Positions 48,640 to 61,821 of a stretch of DNA of 64,000 bases are shown in pieces (the stretch's first letter is position 1; every line of letters starts with the position of its first letter). The stretch is from Caenorhabditis remanei. Its lineage: Eukaryota; Nematoda; Chromadorea; Rhabditida; Rhabditidae. The stretch covers positions 14,444,587 to 14,508,586 of the forward strand of contig NC_071333.1 of assembly GCF_010183535.1 (NCBI RefSeq), given 5' to 3'. The position numbers were made by a program, and so were the translations under genes. The notes under the pieces are model-generated. The model worked only from the letters and a program-made list of their open reading frames with translations. It had not been told where the DNA came from and made no database searches.

Positions 48640-50635
48640 ATGTTTGCCGTTAGAACTGGAACTCGTCTTGCGTCTGTTGCCGCTACCAAAAACGGTAAAA
48701 GTGTCTCCTCAATCAGGTTCAACGTATAGTACGGTTTAGCTCTGGCAAAAACTCAATGGAGATGGTCCAGCGCTGTTTCCACCGGCTACCGTAAGACTCG
48801 GGAATTGGCCTCTCTTGGTGGTGCGGACTATGAGGCTCCATCTCTTGTCATTTTTGACAAGGATGGTACACTTCTGTGTTTCCATACTATGTGGATCCCG
48901 TGGATTCAACATGCTGCTCAGAGGTTAGTTTTGAAAAACTAAATTTTCCTCAGTGCCCTGTGGTGAGACACTCAAAAGTGTGATAGGCGATTCATGGGAA
49001 ACTTGAACTAGTACTTTGTTTGTTTCAGCGATTTGTTTACAACGCGTTAGTCTAAAGGCCTACAAAGTATGTGTTCTTGTTATCAGTTGTTTAGGAGACC
49101 GCATCAGATTTCTGCAGACTGATTATGATCTCTGATCTGTTGAATTCTCGGAAAAGTTCTTATTTTATCCTATCAAGTTTTCCAAATTCTAAAAATTTCA
49201 TACTTCTAAGACATTTGTTAAATCATTGTCATTTCTCAGCAGAAACAAGTTTTACGTTCACACTCAAAAAATTTCATTGAAAACTTTCATTGAAAATTTC
49301 ATATGTGCCGTGAATTTCTAGTTCTAAGAATACTATACTGACCATGTGACCGTTTAACTTTTTCTTCCTTATGCAGATCAAAGATTCTAGGAAGTAAATG
49401 TTTACTGTCACCAGAACAAAGGATATTCTTTAGAAGAATGTCATCGTCACATGTGTTTTTGCTTCTGTAGCTTTTTTCTTATCTTTCCTCCTATCCCACG
49501 TGTTTACATCTACATGTTCCTTTATTGAATAGATTTCGTTGAAATACTTATCTCTTCTGCTAACGATTTCCCGTTATCAGAAATCATCAATGATCGCATA
49601 CGTCATTGACATAACCTTTAAAGATGAGCGAAGAGTGGTGGGTGTCCATGACATCCAGTCTTATCTCTAGGTATTTCCCCTAGTCAAATAACCTTATGAT
49701 GTTCCGAAAGTATACAGTCTCTCTTTTGTCACTTTCTGTGTTAGAGAGTATGAGACTCATGAGATCTGTCAAAATAATTGTATTGAAATCAAAATCACGT
49801 GAAGAATTCGTGAAGATAAGAAAAATCACTGGATGACCAGTAACATATTTTGATATTTTGACACAAACTACAACACAGAAACTAGGTAATTCCCAATTCC
49901 AGCATCGAATCGTCAACCGGACTAGTTTTGTTTCCACAAATTGCTAAAGCCCTTGGTCTCTGTCTGATCGAGAACAAAGTGAAACCAGGGCTCCTCGCCG
50001 AAGGAACAACTGGTCAAATCGCTCATGAAATTTCAACTCTTCTCATGGACAATGGAATCAAGTCGTTCGAAGCTCGAGAGCTAACTAACAACTCATTGAC
50101 CACCTCCAACGATCAAATTATTGCTAATGAGCTTGTCAAGGAACTCTCGGATACCGTTTCTCTCTTCACTAGACTAAAACACCATGGAACCAAGATTGCT
50201 GTATGTACTGCTGATAATAGGTACGGTAACAAAAGAGAAAATGACTTTTCATGAAAGGTTTTCAGGAAAAGTTCTCTTCTTGCCTTGAAACGTATGAATG
50301 TCGACCATATGGTGGATATGGTTGTCTGTGGTGATGATAAGAACACTGTTCCAAAACCATCCCCACACAATGCTCTGAAAATTTGTCAACACTTGAATAT
50401 TGAACCATCGGTAATTTGATAGAAAACAAAATTGAAATTCATGATAACCTATTTTCAGAAAGCCATAATGGTGGGAGATACCCGCGTGGATATGGAAATG
50501 GCTCATAACGCTGAGCTAGGTGCTGCGGTCGGAGTGCTTTCCGGAATCGGGTGTAAAGATCATCTTCATAGAGCCGACATTCTTCTTGACCACGTTGGTC
50601 TTTTGGTTAACACTTTCTACGAAACTCGATTATAA
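48640..50635 (+). CDS. HAD-superfamily phosphatase (phosphoglycolate-phosphatase-like), possibly mitochondrial
   Basis: A haloacid-dehalogenase-type hydrolase; the physiological substrate cannot be read from sequence. Exons 48640-48694, 48740-48923, 49903-50220, 50266-50410 and 50459-50635 give 292 residues. All four HAD motifs are present. Motif I is FDKDGTLL with Asp58 (nucleophile) and Asp60. Motif II is AVCTADN with Thr182. Motif III is Lys216 in TVPKPSPHN. Motif IV is [10 protein letters not shown] with Asp241 and Asp245. A helical cap lies between about 70 and 150, as in the beta-phosphoglucomutase/Gph subfamily. The N-terminus ([19 protein letters not shown]) has basic and small residues with no acidic ones, suiting a mitochondrial presequence. 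The start follows TTTCAG by one base. A 979-bp second intron stands out among short ones. AATAAA at 50725-50730. Confidence 0.88.
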
Positions 50636-50724
50636 TTTTTCCCCGCCCAATATTTTATTCTACCAATAACTACTTATCCATTTCTGTAGATATGTATTTT
50701 TTGTAGTCGTATTTGAATGAACTG

Positions 50725-50803
50725 AATAAAATTGGAACTGAACTCTGCTAGTGAGAAAATAATTGTTTCAAATCCGACGTAATAAGTATAATGAGTATTT
50801 TAT
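50725..50803. terminator. Convergent poly(A) signals, phosphatase gene and sdpn-1
   Basis: AATAAA on + at 50725-50730 and AATAAA on - at 50803-50798. The two 3' ends must nearly meet or overlap. Confidence 0.5.
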
Positions 50804-51065
50804 TGTACAGAAACACATAAAATAAAATGAAAAGAAGTAGATTGAAATGACAGTAAGAACGGTGAATCGGTTGGACGGTTTGCAATAAAAAAAAGACAGA
50901 TAGAAAAGGAAAATAAAGGAAAAAGTGAAAAGAAACGGATAAGAAAGGACAGTAGAAGACAGGAGAGGATGACAGAAAAACACCGAATGAGTTTGGTTTG
51001 AGAGTTGGAATACAGGTGTTCCATGTATAAATTATTTAGGGTAGATGTGATAAGTGAACCGGAAT

Positions 51066-53585
51066 TCAAGCTTTTTCTCCGGGACATTGAACATAGCTAG
51101 CAGGGAACAGACCGACCTGAAGTAATTTTTATTAAGTTTTCAGTCATCAGTCATAAGTGCCAACCAACCTTTCCATTCACTCTTCCTGTACACCATCCCA
51201 AGGAATCAGGCTCAGTAAGAACTTCTATCGTCTCTCCTTTCCTTAACGCAATCTCATCCCCTTCTGCCGGTGCGTAGTCATACAAAACCACTGCCGGCTT
51301 ACTAGTTGTGAACTCCTCGAAATCTGCGTATTTTGCAGAATCTGGAGTGTCAGCGGAGAGTGGCGGCGAGTCTGGTCCTTCTGATGGGTGCCATGCAGGT
51401 GGTAAGGTTTGAGTATGAGTTTGTGGCTGGCTCTTATACTTGTTAGTTGTAGAGTTGTGCTTCCGACTGTCAAATGTACTGGTATCAGAATCACTGCTGC
51501 TCTGAAACAGATACGAAATGAGCTATTGATTTGTCTTGAGGTGGAGACCTACCTTTGGACTACTCTTCCCAACGTCATCATGACCGGAAGCAGTGCTCAC
51601 AGCAACTGATGGTAGTGTATTGGAGTGGGTTGATGGGATATCTTCACTTCGATTAATTTGTCTTGTAAGAATAACTCCTCCAGTTGCTTCTTTAGTAGAA
51701 CCTCCACGAGCAGCAATGTTTCTGATTTCTGGTGAGTATTCCTGAAATGCTTGGTTGTAAGGCTGTCATATCTCTATTAAAAATTACCACAAAGTTAGGC
51801 CAATCGGATGAAGCATCAACTCCATTGACACTCGACCATTGTGCCAAGTCTCTCTTGATAGCTTCTGAATCAGCAGATCTGATGGATTGCTCAAGTTGTT
51901 GGTGCAATCCGGACATTCTGAAAATCATCAAACTGCTCTATAAATTTCAATTGTTTCTACTTACTGGCTAGTTCTAATCAAGTCCGCATAATGTTTCTGT
52001 GTCTTTTGAACAACTCCAATCAAGAATTGTGATCTATCCATTTCCTTCTCCTGACACATTTTGAATACGTGTGCCATTGCTTCCATGTAGACATTTCTGA
52101 AACAGCAATCACACATCACAAACAGAAGGCAGAGAACTTTGGATTTTCGATTTTGGTCTCGCTTTCAAATCCTGCATCTATTTGTTATCAAATTCATCAA
52201 AAGGTTCACGTTACACGAAGAGACCCCAGACACACCCAAAGAAAGAGATATTGTCTTTTCCTTTTTTGTTTTTCTTCTAGAACACTGATAGGTTATAACA
52301 CACAACGTCTCCGTTGCGTTCTCTATGTTTCTCTTCCCACTCACTTGTACTCGTTCAAGTTTGTCAACGTCTTCTGATAGTCCACTTTCGTTCTCTGCAC
52401 TTCCTCTTTCAACTTCTCATGACGTTCTCGGAACTTGGTGGCAGCGTCTTGCGACACAGATGTGTCTGTCTGAAATTTCACGTAGTCGGTACCCAGAATG
52501 ATGGATGGGAGAAGAAATCGGAACCATTCCGATACCTAGTGAAAGGACAAGGTACACCGCTCAATTTTTTAAAGTAACGTTCAGCGAACGATCGGTTTTT
52601 TTTGTTGATATCTTGATATGATAACATTAGGGATAGATGTCTAAAATTTTTGACAAATAAATACGGTACGGTACAGTCAAAATTCCAAGAAGCCCCTCGT
52701 ATACTGACCTGACTGTTCTGCAGGTTCACCAACGCCGATTTCTCTTGACGACAGACGTTATAATACTTGCTCCGTTTATCCTCCATCTTATCGAACAACT
52801 TTTTCCATGGCTTTTGCGCCTGAAAGATTTCACGCATTAGTACTCCAACTTTCCACACTAATCGGTAATATCAATATTATGCGGGAAGAAAGTGAAATAG
52901 AGCGGGCGGGTAGGGGGTAAATTGGATTTATAGCAAACAAAGGGTCTTCTGGGCACTTATAATTTTCAAGTTCCCAAGAATTGTCTACCTTTTCAAAGTG
53001 ATCTTCAATCTCCCGGATTTCCTTCGGACCCTTAAACACTGAGGTGTGCAAACTGTTTTTTCTATAGGTGCTTGTTTCATTGACAATCTGAAAATAAAAA
53101 TCAAATTCTAATAAACATTATCAGCGTCATCACATACGTCATCAATCAAGCAATCTTTGAGATTGTTATGAACTCTAGACAGTGCAGCGGCTTCTCCAAT
53201 AAGCTCATGCCATACAGTTTTCACAGACCCCGCAGACACTGTCCGATCAACATGAGCCCTCCACTTATCAGCATGTTGGGAGAGCATTTTGCTGTACTTT
53301 GCCTCTATCTCGGCTCTTTCTCGGCTCATCTTGCAATAATCGTCAAGTTGCTCGACACCATCCTGAAAGAAGAACAATGAAAAAATGATCTTCAATTGTG
53401 TGCATTTCGTCATGAACAATAGGGTTAGTACATATTTATACAAATTTTTCAAGGATGCACAATGCCATCGGAAGTTGGAATTGCGGAAATGAGAGAATTG
53501 AAGGAATACATACCTTGAATCGCTTAACATTGTGTTTGTAGCTGCCCACTTCCCAGAATCCGGGTGCCAAAACGTCGGCCGCCAT
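51066..53585 (-). CDS. sdpn-1: Syndapin/PACSIN, F-BAR and SH3 protein
   Basis: Syndapin bends membranes during endocytosis and recycling and recruits dynamin and WASP-type proteins. Exons 53585-53514, 53362-53138, 53087-52989, 52819-52709, 52469-52345, 52096-51965, 51917-51788, 51741-51553, 51501-51169 and 51116-51066 join in frame to 488 residues. The F-BAR domain (about 5-285) opens with FWEVGSYKHNVKRF and has DDYCKMSRERAEIEAKYSKM and KPWKKLFDKMEDKRSKYY, all typical of PACSINs. A Ser/Thr/Pro-rich linker (about 300-425) follows. The SH3 domain (about 429-483) contains AVVLYDYAPAEGDEI, GWCTGRVNGK and GLFPASYV. No NPF motif (EHD-binding in vertebrate PACSINs) is visible in the linker. The ATG follows TTTTTCAG by one base. 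The gene is tail to tail with the phosphatase, with poly(A) signals only about 70 bp apart. Confidence 0.94.
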
Positions 53586-56500
53586 GCTGAAAAAGTGTTT
53601 GAATTCTGGCTGGTTATGAAATTTAACGGTGAAAAAGTACGTGTGATTGAGCTGTATGGAATGTGGCAAAAAGTGCACATAAGAGAGACAAAAGAGACAA
53701 AATGGTGATAAGAAAATATTATCATACAATTATGAAACCAACGCCTCGTTTTTAAAACCTTTTTCTTTTCTACACTAAAGTATAAAGTAATATGCCTTGT
53801 TTTCCAACAGAGATTTCGTTAAGCTTCTATGAAAGGTGTGGTTCATTAGTAATATGTATTCCAGGAAGTAGATTATAGAATACGTTGAATTGGTGTGCAC
53901 TAAGATAATCCCTGCTAATTGAAATGGAAAACTGAGTCGGTCCATGTAAACACATTCGAACACAAAGGATTCCAGGATACAACTGGAAATTCAAATAGAA
54001 TCAAAAGGAATTTTGAATGAAACGAAAAAAAAATAAATTTTCTGGAATCTTCCGGAAGGAGAAAAAAACTGATGACAGCATCGTTACCACTCAGTAGCCA
54101 TGGTGAATGAACAAAACCTCAAAGAAATTTCCGGAATGGGACTAGAAGTTATGAATAGAGCCCGAGACACAAAAGAATTGAGAATATTAAAATTGGAAAT
54201 GTTCGGAGATGAGGGAAGGTGGAAGAGGGAACAGTACGGCCTAATCGTCCTTTGGCGCACTTATGCAAACACTAAACCGCCACTAGATGACCTGATTTCG
54301 GAGCCGGCAGGTTGCGTCGCTCCATGAGCCCAAACGACTAACTGGTCAGGAGGTTTTTTTCTTGCAAAATGAAAGTTTCAAAGATATACTGTTACCAGAA
54401 ATGGGTAAACGGAGAAGAACCGTTGGCAAACAAAGCAAAGAGGTGAGTGGTCCTTTGTTCCTCGAAATGTGACCATGAACCAAAGTTTTTTTTTTGGAAA
54501 ACGAAAGAAGAAACTGAATAGGTTAGAGGGAATGAACAAGAATTCATAAATGTTGGGTGTTGAAGATTCCATCAGGTAGATGAACGCACTTTTCAATGAC
54601 AGAATGAGGACGGAAAAACGGTTTAGAAGGTTTTCCTGAACCAAAACAACCGAAAGATCAGAATGAGAGATAGTTTTCAAATTAAATGGTCAGTGTTTAA
54701 AGAAGGTTTTCTAAATACTAAGTTGTCAAAAAATATGACTAATGCACCCGACGAATAATTGTTTTTCTCGAATAATCTAAAAATGAAAAATAAAATGAAA
54801 AGAGAACCAAAAAATTAGAAAATCGAAAACAAGACGATGCCTCACTGAGTCGTTTTCACATTGTGTTAATTGTTCAATCTTCTCGCTGACCAGCCGTTGA
54901 TGTTTTTTTTGCGGAACGAGCACTTTTGCGCGAAGCGAGCTTCCAAAAACAGAAAAGGAAATAGAGATGACAATGAGTTGAACAAACGAACAGGCATACC
55001 GATCGCCGAGGCAAAAAAAGAAGAAAAGTTCATTCGAGCAAGCAACACGCGCGGCAGCGGCCAGTGGCCGAGCATCTCGGGGGAGGAAGGCCTGTAAACA
55101 CGATTTGTTTGCAGGACATGGAAGACGACATACAGTTTTAAAAACAATGGGAAAAGGCCAGAAACACGTCGGAAAAACAAGAGAATCGAGGATGAGAAAC
55201 GAATTTCGAATCAATCCGCTGAGCCGGAGCACAAGAAATAAAGGGAAAGAGCGTGTGGCGCTGGCGGCTTACAAGCAAAGAAGCGTCCGCTCTTTCACCG
55301 GTACATTGTGTCAGCGGAATAGGCACCGGGTGACGGTGGAGAAGGATTACACGTTGAGCTGGACCAGAAACAGGAGCAACGACAATTTGTTTGGGTTGTT
55401 CCACGAAAAATCATGTAATTTTTGTGAATGTTTGTCTCAAATCTATTTTCCGTTATCTTTTGAAGATTACTACTTTGAATTGAAAAAATTATAAAAAATC
55501 CTGAAAAAAGAAGGAAAAACAGCTTTAAATACGGTTATTGTGTCTTAAGACGGGAAATAACTAGTGTGGTAAGTCACTAATGGTAAACAGTACTATAGCG
55601 ACAACATCCAAATCTGAATCATTTAAAAGTAAAAGCGGTCAGACCCACTATAAAGATTCCATTCTACCGCACCTTAATCTATAGATATGAAGACCTAAAT
55701 ATCTGTGATTCGAGACCTTTTGTGGTATGTCTCGAACGATGGGCGAGGAAATACGGAAGAATGTTTTGTCCTCGAAATCGGACGCCGTTCTCCCCCTTTT
55801 TCTTCGGTTACTTTCCAATGAAGAAGTGCACGCTGTATTAATAAACGCAGAGAGATTTTGCGATTGGATAAAGAATTTGCATAGGTCATACAGATACATA
55901 CACTCAATCGCATACACAACAATTCTAACAGAACACGTCGTAAAAAGGTGTTAGAAGAAGTGGGGGACGGGTGGGTGATAGAAAAAAGGATGAAGCAAGT
56001 CGTCTGGGATTCTGTTTCACTTCTTAAGGAGGGAGAGACAGAAGGCTTCATCTAATCCAACCGAAATGAATGATTTAAATGAGATGAACCGGTTCCTGGG
56101 TGTTTCCAGAAAGATGATGTCCCGGGAATAGGGAAGCAGTGATATAAATAATAATTATTATTATGAGAATCTAGGTGACAGACATAATGACATCATAAAT
56201 TATGTTATTCACGCGTAATAATTTGAAAAATATTGTGTAAGAAGTGTGAATTTGATAAACTTCTGTGATGCTTTATACTTTTCTGAAATTATAAAATAGT
56301 CAAGTTATTAGTAATACTTCCTATATTCAATTTTTTTGCTGATAAAATTTCTAAAAAACCTTTCGAAACTTTTCTATTTGCCGCCAAAGTGCAATGAACT
56401 TGTATGTAGTTTTGAATCAACTGTCTGCGTCATCAAGTTCTTAACAAACTACATCAAAAACGTTCTGAATTAGCTAAATCTAGGAGAAATATCCAAACAG

Positions 56501-58260
56501 AAAACTAATCAACGCGAAGAAAAGAATAGGGAGTTGATTGAAGAGGAAAACGGACAAGTATACTTGAAGGTGGATACTTACTCCCTGTGTATCCTTTACT
56601 CGTTGGTTTAGTTTGCCTAATTTACAAAACACGGACAGCTCATGTTGACATCCTCCAAATGAGTCACTCATTTCTACATTTCAAAAGAAATTAAGGAATG
56701 CAGCAGCAAGACGGAACTCATAAATCAAAAGACCAGCATGGTTTTGAAAATGTCTATTCGGCTGTTGGTGGGGGTGATGGTGACGAAGACACGAGTGGTG
56801 TGTGTGGTTAGAGAGTGAGATGCGCAGATGGAATAGCTACACTTTGAAAAGAGAGGTAACCTGCCAGCTGGTGCACAGATTCGATGGTTTATTGCGTTCC
56901 TTTTTGTCTTGTCTGTCTGTTTATATTATGCTCGGAAAGTCTAATATACGTTTTTCTTTGAATTTTGAGTTTCTTGGAATTGCAAAGTAGCCAAGTTTTG
57001 AGAACAGGAGTCAATTATTTGTATTGCAAAATAATTGATTCATTGTTTAGTGCATCTGACAACCCTCATGATCAACCTACTAATTGTTCTGATTTTCTCA
57101 AACATTTGAGTTTCATACTGTGACGTTCAGTGAGATTTTTCTCTCAAAATATTAAATTTAAAAAAAACCTTACTTACCATGGTGAACACATTTCGTTGTT
57201 TTTCTAAACTTCACAAAACTCCAAATAAAATACAGTGGAATTAGACAAGATGTGCACAATAATAGAACACGGGAACTGAAGAGAAACTGGCTCGGAAAGG
57301 GGAAAAAAGTGATTAAAAATTGTCGAAGTGTTAGTTGTCAATAACTGATTAGGCGAGAAACAACGCGGACAGAATCAAAAGAGTGGGCAACGCTGTAACA
57401 GCATTTAATACAAAACGATATGAGCCAATGTATACAAAAAATGAAGTCATAGACAGCATGGGGTATAAAATGTACAAATGGGTTATAAAAGTCTCGTCGT
57501 TTTTTCTTCAAGTGATTTCAGATTCACTAAACTCTCTTTTATGAATCATGTTGATAGTTTCTATGAAAAGGAAGTGAAAGTCAATGGTTTTCGGAAGCAA
57601 AGTGAGTGAAGTGTCTAAGAGCTTCCAGGTGGAAAGTCGAATGTCTTTTTTTGACGAATGACAGTTGTTGTGTAATTGTGATGCGCAGACACTTCACAGA
57701 AACACGATACATGGCGGTGGCATTGGCGATGGGGAGAAAAAAGGGCGAACGGTAAGAAAAAAGAGAAAAGAAAACTAGACATTGGCAATATGCGGGATCG
57801 AATTCCGATCCTCACTTTGTTACCACTTGGCAGATGCCTTCCGATGACTTCTTCTTCTTCTTCTTCCTTTTTTTTGCATGTTACCGAGGACAAAGGTAGA
57901 GGCAATTATGGAAGTCGAAAACATGGGCTGATGATGATGGACAGTTGAAGGACAGTAATGAGACGCAGAATTAAAAAGACGGTGGAGTGAAAGAGCACGA
58001 CTGTATAAATATAAGCTCAAGAGCCGTTTATGTGCTGGAGCATGACGAGCTCTTTCGAAAATGAACGCAACACCCTCTCCACGTTTTTCGGCAAACTGAA
58101 TGAAGAGTTGGAGGAACGTGCACGCATGACGAAACTGTTTTTACATTGGATTAGAATTAGCACGTTTACTGACTTTTGTTGGTTCTACACGAGATCAACA
58201 CGTTCGGAAGAACAAAGGTTCATCTTGAGATCTTATACAACGAAACAAGTAGGTAGAACC
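53586..58260. other. Region upstream of sdpn-1, possible 5' exons
   Basis: No protein-coding gene supported. Minus-strand splice donors preceded by start codons occur at 54101-54088 (ATGGCTACTGAGTG|GTAACG) and at 57178 (ACCATG|GTAAGTAAGG). A small acceptor-to-donor interval lies at 58573-58532 (after TTTCAG, ending CGAAC|GTAAG). These could be alternative sdpn-1 first exons. Only the ATG at 57180 is in the phase needed to join sdpn-1 exon 2. A CTT microsatellite lies near 57850-57866. Confidence 0.3.
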
Positions 58261-58505
58261 CAATTTGTCAAATTTCGGGCCGGGATGAGATTTTGCTCTG
58301 CCCGGTTGGCCCGGCTTCATGAAAAGGTACCAACGTTTTTGAAATTTAAAAGTGTCATCATCTTTTGATTGAATTCTGAGTTATAGTCATAAATTCGACA
58401 CTTTCGAAAAAAAATTCAAAAAATTTAGTGGAAATTCTTTTTGGAATTTCAAACCCCGGGCCCGAGAATTTTTCTCATTTTTGCCCCGGCCCGTGACAAG
58501 TTTGG
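58261..58505. mobile_element. GGGCC-rich MITE-like element
   Basis: Imperfect inverted ends: CAATTTGTCAAATTTCGGGC with CGGGAT on the left, and the inverse of GCCCCGGCCCGTGACAAG with TTTGG on the right. GC-rich tips flank an AT-rich middle with no coding capacity. Similar in style to the elements at 22531 and 62027. Confidence 0.5.
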
Positions 58506-61500
58506 ATAAAACAGTTGTAAGAAAAACTTACGTTCGGAGCATTGTTGCAAAAGTAGCAATGAGATTTGGCTGACTGAAATTTGGGTTATTTTGAAGTCAT
58601 TGGCTCTGTGTGTAGTTACAAACCTGGAATCTCAACAAACACAATAAGTATGAATAATCAGAGCCATCTCAAATAATTTTGAATTTAAAAATATTTCATT
58701 GAGTTAGTCCATATGACATTTTGGAGGAAAGTGACGGTTTTTTGAAACTGTCAACTCCACAAAACCTTTTTGTACACTCTTTTCTATATCCCTACTGCAA
58801 ACAGTATTCCATTTATATATTTTTCAAAGTTTGATAAGAAATGAACACATTGTTCGATCGGTGAAACCGCCTAGGGTATAAAATGAAAAAAAAAACTAAT
58901 GAAAATAAGTGAGCTATATCATTTAATTTATCAGCTACATAAAATGAAAAAAATACATGAATTTAAAATAATCAAATTGGAAAAACTTCGTACATGCAAC
59001 AATTCGGTTTTAAATTCACTTCAACTGTTTCCGATTCTCCATTCTACTCCCCTCTTTTTTTGCGATAAAATCTGAAAAAAGACGGCGTACACTAAACGAT
59101 CGTAATGGTGTGACGCCATAGTTTTTTGGCGATTTTCGTGTTCTTGAGAGTAAGACTGAAGGATTGAATTGCAACATTGTAGGACTATAGATGAACATTG
59201 AGTTTAAGGGGTTACAAGTTACAAATGTACATTTGTTATGTTTTTTCTATCAACTCTGCTGAATATTCAACTTTGCCGGATTCTGATGATTCTTGCTCTT
59301 CCGCCCTTCAGTTGTTACCAGTTTTCCATAATTACCATAATTTAGTTACATTTTCCTTGTTTCTTGTTTCAACCACCCCTCGAGGCATTCTTCTGTTTGT
59401 CAATTTGCCCTAAGACGGCTCTTTTTTCTTCTTCCTCAAGAAAAAAGGAGAGACAAAAGTGAAATTTGATGAAAAGTGAAGCAGTTGCCTGCTTTTTTCT
59501 GCTTCTGCATTCTTATTTGTGAAGAGCTCCGCTGTAAACTGATATGTATGGATTTCAAGTAGAAGTCAAATGTAACAGAATGATTCCATTTGTAGTATTT
59601 AGTATCCAGCGTCTGGACATGTCATAACAAGAAAATATGAATATAAAAACTATAACAATTTCTTTTTGAATTCTTGAAAAATAAGAATTTGAGTTTTTTT
59701 TTTTCAAATATTAAGCTTCTATTACTCTTTAAATTAAAAATGTATAGTTTATAATAACTAGTTCCTCACATGTACCTAATCTCCTATTCTTCCATGTTCA
59801 CATTCTTTCCTCATTTTTGTTTTTTTTTGTCACTATACATTTTGTTTGTGCTCTCGTATCTACTTCCACTCACTCAGAAAAAGGCCATTATTGCTCACTC
59901 AAAAACGTTTGTCCTCTGTTTTCCGGTGTCAATATCCGTCCTTCAAACAAGCTCCAAGAAGGACCCCTTCATTCTACTAGTGCCACTCATACTGAAATGG
60001 CCAACTTCCTTCATTCCATCTGATTTATAGCTCAGTATGCCACGGATTCTATGCCAATTTCCGGAAAACGCTCGCTCCAGAAACCAATAGAAAAAAGAAC
60101 ACAGAAAAAGGGCACTAACAAAAGGACGTGTCTCCTCTTCTCTTTTGCAAGTCGTCTCTTGCGAGTTAACCCTATCCATTCTAATTTTGGTGCATCTTTC
60201 TTCTTCTTTCGTCTTCTTGTCCTTTTCTTCCGCCCAGTTCCATATCTATCTGTTGTTGTATAGCTAGTGGTCCCATCCCAATTCTTGGCATTCTCCGATA
60301 ATTTCGTATTGGGTGGTCTTTTAGAGAAAACGGGGTCCGGGGGCAGCTGTCGCGACACCATTTATTTCCATTTGTGGGGTCTTTACATCGTTCTCGTCAT
60401 AAAACTGGAGGAGCAGGCTCGTGTTTCTTCACCATCGGACCATCATCATCTTTTTCCGGTCTTCCGCTCGTCTATTTTCTCATTTGCATAACCATATGTC
60501 AACTAAGCTCAAACAATTGTGTCTCAACAATTCATTTCCTTCTTCTTGGTTTTCCATTTGTCAACCAGAATCTGGGAATCTGTCAAATTGAACTTTTCAA
60601 AAAAAATCGGTTCGAGTATGATACTCTTGTTTTCTATGAATATGGAACACCAACTTCTACATTTTTTCCAAAAACTTACTTATTCATTAAATACGTTTTT
60701 TTTAATTGTTCTGTTTCAAGTTTCCCAAGTTAGTTGATTATAATTTTGAGTTTTGAAAAACTCATTTAATACTTGTGGACTGGCAGACAACTCTTCCCAC
60801 AAAATCCATATATCACCATGGCCACTGGGTCCCAACTGAACATGAAACATCAAACTACCTTTTCCGAGTTTTCAACTTTCCCGAAAACCTGTTGAACTTG
60901 AAATAATTCAACACCAAAGTCTAATCCTCTCTCAGTTCGTTGCCTTCTTTACCACTGTCTTCTCTGAATGCGTTGACGTTTTTCTTTCAATCAATCTTCT
61001 ACATTTGCATAATCTTAGATGGATTGATGGCTGTCCTTACTGCTCAAGCTGTGGGTTTAGTGCTTTGGGAAACTGAGGAAACCAAGAATGACGTTTCGAG
61101 TTTTTTTCTTCTCTCGATAAGTTTTCTTGTGAAAAATGAACATCAGAATAGAACCTTCTGTGTGTGAATTCCTGAATTCCCCAATGAGGTTTTCCCTTTT
61201 TTGATGTGAAATCGATGCTAAAGCACTCCCTTCCTTTTCTCTTTTTTCGTCCTTTTCCTCTTTTTCGAATGTCATTTGATGTGGCCGTGGCTCAGCCGGC
61301 TCTAATTAAACTTTTATTTAAAGACGAGGTGCCTATCTGTTTCATTCAGTTTTCCTTTCGAATGTTGCTAAAAACGTTTTTGTTTCTATCCCATTTTTCG
61401 CTTGAAAAGGCTCAGCATCAAAGACAATGTGAGAAAGCAGAAGCACATAAGTGGGCAGTGGGGTTTCCGCAAATTGCATGATTCGCTTGACACACACACA

Positions 61501-61588
61501 CAAGTTCAACCCTCCATTTTTGCTTCTTTTGTCTATCTTTTTCTCTTTAGTCTCTTCTGTTTTTGCAACATTATTTTTGTTTTTACAG
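58506..61588. other. Non-coding stretch upstream of the 61.6-kb gene
   Basis: Pyrimidine-rich on + from about 59.7 to 61.6 kb, probably promoter and 5' UTR territory. Many short Phe/Ser/Leu-rich frames here are compositional. A CA microsatellite lies at 61491-61502. Confidence 0.45.
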
Positions 61589-61632
61589 GATCTTCCCATC
61601 AACACTCTTTGTAACACGCGATCGTTTTAAGA

Positions 61633-61821
61633 ATGGCTGATGAGACAGTGGAGATTCAAACAGCCACATCACACGTGGCTCGTCGCTCGAAACTTGACGA
61701 GCTTTTACAGTCGGTCGCCAACGGTGGAGCCACTCCTAGAAGTAACTCGTGGAGTCGGGAGCAGCAAGCGGACATGGAAGCCCAGCAGCTCACACAATCT
61801 GCTCGCTCACCAAGAAGCAAG
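61633..61821 (+). CDS. First coding exon of an unrecognised gene (continues beyond window)
   Basis: An acceptor (GTTTTTACAG, ending 61588) is followed 44 bp later by an ATG opening 63 codons: MADETVEIQTATSHVARRSK, LDELLQSVANGG, a Ser/Arg stretch TPRSNSWSREQQADME, and AQQLTQSARSPRSK. The composition is hydrophilic, with no signal peptide and likely 14-3-3 or basophilic kinase sites (RSNSW, RSPRS). The exon most likely ends at AAG|GCAAGT (61822), the consensus of a GC-AG intron; a GT site four bases later (GCAA|GTCAAG) is a poorer match. I found no convincing second exon before 64000, so a long first intron is implied. Product not recognised. Confidence 0.6.

Noticed and set aside
61277..61350. 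A-box-like TGGCTCAGCCGG suggesting a tRNA
   Set aside because: No B-box or acceptor stem could be paired.
59770..61617. Many 70-120-codon Phe/Leu/Ser-rich ORFs on + and their charged antisense partners
   Set aside because: They arise from pyrimidine-rich upstream DNA, have no splice or start context and no protein-like pattern.
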